Origin: Levilactobacillus fujinensis
GTDB taxonomy: Bacteria > Bacillota > Bacilli > Lactobacillales > Lactobacillaceae
Direction: 5' to 3'
Length of the DNA stretch: 64,000 nucleotides
NCBI RefSeq assembly: GCF_003946335.1
Contig: NZ_RHNX01000007.1
Coordinates: 37,374 to 101,373 of the forward strand
Shown: positions 60,883 through 64,000 of the stretch, in pieces
Numbering within the stretch: the stretch's first letter is position 1
Layout of the letters: each line of letters starts with the position of its first letter
Made by a program: the position numbers and the translations under genes
Notes under the pieces: generated by a model
What the model was told of the DNA's origin: nothing
What the model saw: the letters and a program-made list of their open reading frames with translations, nothing else
The model's database searches: none

Positions 60883-60932
60883 TGCCTCTAGCCATTTCTA
60901 CATTTAACTCGTCACGATTAATCGGCGACTGT

Positions 60933-60956
60933 GTAAAATTTCATGGTAAATAGGCT
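60933..60956. repeat. 24-bp repeat copy 1
   Basis: GTAAAATTTCATGGTAAATA then GGCT. A second copy with two mismatches is at 62566-62589, same orientation. It could be remnant IS end sequence. Confidence 0.55.
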
Positions 60957-61009
60957 GCTGTTCTGATTAGTGTTAGTCAACGGATCATAAATAAAGAGGT
61001 CAAACGAAA

Positions 61010-61715
61010 CTTGATGACCAATAAGCAGTTTGTTAACGGTAAGAAAAAACGCTATCAAATTTACGTGACCGAACTTGCTGAACAGCGGTGTCACAAGAAC
61101 CGTAAGACTTGTCACTATCCTTGTAAATCCTTCTTGGCACATTTTAAAGCCAATAGCTGGGCTCCCGACGCCGTTCGACGCCACTGATGACTATAAAGAA
61201 GTTAGCCACTTTCGACTCAATGATACTCAAACGCTGTATGAATAGCCACTAGAGGTCTGTGTTTTGAATCTCACTGAGAAGATGAGCCACTAACTACCTA
61301 AGTACGTCGTTCATAAAAACAGTCGACAACTGAGACTAAGCATTGCGGAACGACCGCCTGAAGTGGCGACTCGTAAACAGTTTGGACACTTTGAGGTCGA
61401 TTGGTTGGTAAACATGACGGTCACAAACGTGTGATTACGGCCTTGATTGAACGTCAAACCCGATTCCAGCTCATCCGTTTGATTGATCGCCGCTGATTCA
61501 GTGGCCTATGTCGTGCAAACCATCATCGTCCTGTACGGAACCATTATCAGGTCGGTCATTGCGAACAGCGGTCCAGAGTTTGTGACCCGTGCTCAAATAA
61601 TAATCTTAGACATGGTTCGCCGCGATTTTCCTAAAGGCGTGTTGCTTGATACTATTAGCCCAGTTAATGTCGCTGAACAACATGCCTCCGTTCAATCTCC
61701 AGACACCCGTTAAGC
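61010..61715 (+). pseudogene. IS30-family transposase, decayed
   Basis: Fragments in several plus frames match the order of an IS30 transposase: YPCKSFLAHFKANSWAPDAV (DNA-binding region), RVITALIERQTRFQLI, then VAYVVQTIIVLYGTIIRSVI with NSGPEFV (the DDE second Asp/Asn position) and VRRDFPKGVLLDT. Stops and frameshifts separate them, so it cannot be active. Confidence 0.75.
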
Positions 61716-62031
61716 GTTTTTACTACCGCCTGCGGTCAAGCTTAGAACACTGACTTACACCTACCTCCAACTCCTGAGAGATCCTTAGTACTAGATTTGG
61801 TCCTAGTGATTAAATTGTTCTTGCGTTTTGTGAAGAACAAGCGAAAGAAAAAGGCCGCTGACAAAAAATATCAAATTTCAGCTAGCTAAACAGGCGACAT
61901 ACTTGGCAGTAGCGCTTGACGTAGGTTGCTTAGTTCAAATCATCAGCGAGCTAATCAAGAAACTGGTAAAATAAAGTAACGGGAGTGACTCCCTTGCTTT
62001 TCTATGCTCATAATAACACGAGGTGGACACT
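61716..62031. other. Non-coding segment with short hairpin
   Basis: FYYRLRSSLEH-like fragments continue from the decayed transposase, then no coding. A small hairpin GGGAGTGACTCCC near 61980 is followed by a T-rich stretch. Confidence 0.45.
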
Positions 62032-62148
62032 ATGGAAAAGAAAAATAACGATTGTACTGAACTAGCTGAATACATGCGCTACCTCACTATCGCTATCGGC
62101 GTCGGAGTTGTTTTGACGCTTGTCAACGCTGTAATTCGGCTTATATAA
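62032..62148 (+). CDS. Small membrane peptide (38 aa)
   Basis: MEKKNNDCTELAEYMRYLTI then a hydrophobic helix (GVGVVLTLVNAVIRLI). GAGGTGG lies upstream. A real small gene, possibly of phage origin, but function unknown. Confidence 0.5.
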   Translation: MEKKNNDCTELAEYMRYLTIAIGVGVVLTLVNAVIRLI

Positions 62149-62690
62149 CTCGAAGGAATGTATATGCCTGACCAGACATATACCCAAGGCTAAAACTACA
62201 ACCAACAAAAAATAGGACACTGACAATGCTGATTGCAAACGCTACCTAAATGCAAAATCAGCTGCTTGGGGATTTATTCGTAGCCAGGCCGATGCTATAA
62301 GCGAATTACGTGAGCTACTGATCAAACGTGAAAAGCAATTAAATGAGTAGCTAATAAAATCACATTGCTAATCACAGAACGGCTTTAGTTTTTGTCACCA
62401 TAGTTCGACCAGTACTTGTACCGCAACTCTTCACGTAACTTGGCATCGGCTAGTGTATCACGCTATTCGGTGTACTGATGCCGCTTATACATGAATGTAA
62501 CTCGATAATATTTTCCCCTGCTCCAAGCGGCTGTATTTAACTGAGTCTTTCCTTGTGAATCCTGAGTAAAATTCCATGGTAAATAAGCTATCAGTTCCGA
62601 TTTGATTAGTCATTGCGTGCTTACGCTTACTAGCCACACACCATAAAACAAAAAAGCCACCACCTGATGTGATGACTACCGAGATGAAAC
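62149..62690. other. Non-coding region before the tRNA cluster
   Basis: Contains decayed plus-strand reading frames (for example NAKSAAWGFIRSQADAISEL-like) and the repeat copy 2. No intact gene. Confidence 0.4.
62566..62589. repeat. 24-bp repeat copy 2
   Basis: GTAAAATTCCATGGTAAATA then AGCT, a two-mismatch match to 60933-60956. Confidence 0.55.
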
Positions 62691-62696
62691 TTCTTA

Positions 62697-62781
62697 TACC
62701 GGAGGTGGGGTTCGAACCCACACGACCTCAACGGTCACTGGATTTTGAGTCCAGCGCGTCTGCCAGTTCCGCCACTCCGGC
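62697..62781 (-). tRNA. tRNA-Leu (CAA)
   Basis: 85 nt, acceptor GCCGGAG/CTCCGGT, long variable arm, anticodon loop CTCAAAA, anticodon CAA. Distal end of the rRNA-tRNA operon. Confidence 0.97.
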
Positions 62782-62813
62782 AAAAAAATATTGATTGGAT
62801 ACACCCAAGTCAA

Positions 62814-62884
<71 letters not shown>

Positions 62885-62940
62885 ATAATCGCCTATCCAA
62901 TCTGACTGGATCAGCTGAAATAAATCAAGTGCCCAATCTA

Positions 62941-63015
62941 GGGCGGTATGTGGGAATCGAACCCACGCGTGCCGGAACCACAATCCGGTGTGTTAACCAC
63001 TTCACCAATACCGCC
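62941..63015 (-). tRNA. tRNA-His (GTG)
   Basis: 75 nt including an encoded G-1 opposite C73; anticodon loop TTGTGGT. Confidence 0.97.
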
Positions 63016-63028
63016 ATCACATTACAAA

Positions 63029-63099
63029 CAGGGATAGTAGGAATTGAACCCACACCGACGGTTTTGGAGACCGTAGTTCTACCTTTAAACTATATCCCT
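63029..63099 (-). tRNA. tRNA-Trp (CCA)
   Basis: 71 nt, acceptor AGGGATA/TATCCCT with G73, anticodon loop CTCCAAA. Confidence 0.97.
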
Positions 63100-63104
63100 A
63101 TGAA

Positions 63105-63187
63105 TGGTGGGGAGTGGATTCGAACCACCGAACCCGAAGGAGCGGATTTACAGTCCGCCGCGTTTAGCCAGACTTCGCTACCCCACC
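63105..63187 (-). tRNA. tRNA-Tyr (GTA)
   Basis: 83 nt, acceptor GGTGGGG/CCCCACC with A73, anticodon loop CTGTAAA, class II variable arm. Confidence 0.97.
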
Positions 63188-63192
63188 ATAAA

Positions 63193-63265
63193 TGGCGCGG
63201 GACGGAATCGAACCGCCGACACATGGAGCTTCAATCCATTGCTCTACCGACTGAGCTACCGAGCC
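63193..63265 (-). tRNA. tRNA-Phe (GAA)
   Basis: 73 nt, anticodon loop TTGAAGC. The acceptor GGCTCGG/CCGCGCC has one mismatch (U4:C69). Confidence 0.95.
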
Positions 63266-63320
63266 ATATACCATTCATGTAATATGTTTGTTGTGTATTA
63301 AATTGTTAATAACATAACAA

Positions 63321-63394
63321 CGGTCCGTACGAGACTCGAACTCGTGATCTCCTCCGTGACAGGGAGGCGTCCTAACCAACTAGACCAACGGACC
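63321..63394 (-). tRNA. tRNA-Asp (GTC)
   Basis: 74 nt, acceptor GGTCCGT/ACGGACC with G73, anticodon loop CTGTCAC. Confidence 0.97.
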
Positions 63395-63414
63395 ATAATA
63401 ATGTTATGTTACGA

Positions 63415-63487
63415 TGGAGGATACAGGGCTCGAACCTGTGACCCTCTGCTTGTAAGGCAGACGCTCTCCCAACTGAGCTAATCCTCC
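63415..63487 (-). tRNA. tRNA-Val (TAC)
   Basis: 73 nt, acceptor GGAGGAT/ATCCTCC, anticodon loop CTTACAA. Confidence 0.97.
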
Positions 63488-63491
63488 AAAA

Positions 63492-63564
63492 TGACCCGTA
63501 CGGGATTCGAACCCATGTTACCGCCGTGAAAGGGCGGTGTCTTAAACCACTTGACCAACGGGTC
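63492..63564 (-). tRNA. tRNA-Glu (TTC)
   Basis: 73 nt, acceptor GACCCGT/ACGGGTC, anticodon loop CTTTCAC. Confidence 0.97.
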
Positions 63565-63577
63565 ATACTTATGAAAA

Positions 63578-63668
63578 CGGAGAGTGAGGGATTCGAACCC
63601 TCGAAACAGGTTAGTACCCGTTTACAGCATTTCCAATGCTGCTCCTTCAGCCACTCGGACAACTCTCC
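63578..63668 (-). tRNA. tRNA-Ser (GGA)
   Basis: 91 nt, acceptor GGAGAGT/ACTCTCC with G73, anticodon loop TTGGAAA, long variable arm. Confidence 0.97.
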
Positions 63669-63676
63669 ATCTAAAG

Positions 63677-63749
63677 CTCCGGCAGGCGGGCTCGAACCGT
63701 CGACAACCTGATTAACAGTCAGGTGCTCTACCAACTGAGCTATGCCGGA
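63677..63749 (-). tRNA. tRNA-Asn (GTT)
   Basis: 73 nt, acceptor TCCGGCA/TGCCGGA, anticodon loop CTGTTAA. First tRNA after 5S. Confidence 0.97.
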
Positions 63750-63755
63750 ATAATC

Positions 63756-63872
63756 GCGTGGCAACGTCCTATCCTCGCAGGGGGCGATCCCCCAACTACT
63801 ATCGGCGTGCTAAAGCTTAACTTCCGTGTTCGACATGGGAACGGGTGTATCCTTTAGGCTATCGCCACCACA
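63756..63872 (-). rRNA. 5S ribosomal RNA
   Basis: About 117 nt starting TGTGGTGGCGATAGCC and containing CCCATGTCGAACACGGAAG; 3' end GTTGCCACGC pairs with the 5' end. Between 23S and tRNA genes, minus strand. Confidence 0.95.
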
Positions 63873-63947
63873 CTATAAGAGAACTTCTTCCCTCAAAACT
63901 AGATATTATTCAATTATTTTCTCTTTGAGAACACCACGTTTTACAAC

Positions 63948-64000
63948 TTGGTTAAGTCCTCGACCGATTAGTACTGGTCCGCTCCACGCCTCACGGCGCT
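63948..64000 (-). rRNA. 23S ribosomal RNA, 3' end (truncated by window)
   Basis: On the minus strand GACCAGTACTAATCGGTCGA then GGACTTAACC is the conserved 3' terminus of 23S rRNA. The rest of the gene lies beyond the window. Confidence 0.93.

Noticed and set aside
60918..61184. 88-residue minus-strand frame, and a similar one at 62485-62721
   Set aside because: They include the 24-bp repeat and transposase antisense; no start signal and no family.
61483..61713. Stand-alone plus-strand gene of 76 residues
   Set aside because: It is the C-terminal part of the broken IS30 transposase.

Overview
The window is a Gram-positive, low-to-moderate GC chromosome segment, most likely from Levilactobacillus brevis or a close relative in Lactobacillaceae. 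The evidence is an S-MK (SAM-III) leader on metK, several CcpA-type cre boxes, a GH65 phosphorylase paired with beta-phosphoglucomutase, PBSX/XkdX-type prophage modules common in lactobacilli, and tRNA genes without an encoded CCA. The genus is inferred; no database was searched.

Bases 1 to about 42.6 kb are a prophage with a contractile-tail (PBSX/Xkd-like, myovirus) structural module. From right to left: tyrosine integrase (41.3-42.4 kb, +); a lysogenic cassette (+) with a CI-type repressor, an ImmA-like protein, a TPR-like small protein, a lipoprotein and an AbiJ/HEPN-type abortive-infection candidate (38.3-41.1 kb); a three-operator switch region (38.1-38.3 kb); and then nearly everything on the minus strand. 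The minus-strand order is early regulators (36.3-37.6 kb), a short sliding-clamp homologue, a recombination/replication module (DUF1351, Sak4-like ATPase, helicase, SSB-like DUF669, P4-type primase-helicase), an iteron-type origin candidate, a VRR-NUC nuclease, small middle genes, MazG, ArpU, two tRNA-like elements, terminase, portal, MuF-type head protein, scaffold and capsid, connector proteins, sheath, tube, tail chaperones with a -1 frameshift site, tape measure, baseplate, fibre, holin and endolysin. The portal gene carries an in-frame amber codon, so this copy may be defective. A plus-strand membrane protein lies beyond the lysin at the left end. No attL/attR pair was identified.

From 42.6 to 60.2 kb the sequence is ordinary chromosome: an OhrR-type regulator with its operator, an esterase, a CPBP protease, a strong candidate small RNA with two identical C-rich loops, a 2-hydroxyacid dehydrogenase, the cre-controlled GH65-pgmB operon, a deoxynucleoside kinase, a Cof-type HAD phosphatase, DUF960, a DHA2 drug exporter, metK with its riboswitch, several small conserved proteins and a secreted matrixin-like metalloprotease.

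From 60.2 to 62.7 kb there is decayed DNA with an IS30-family transposase pseudogene. The right end is the distal part of an rRNA operon on the minus strand: the 3' end of 23S, then 5S, then eleven tRNAs in transcription order Asn, Ser, Glu, Val, Asp, Phe, Tyr, Trp, His, Cys, Leu.
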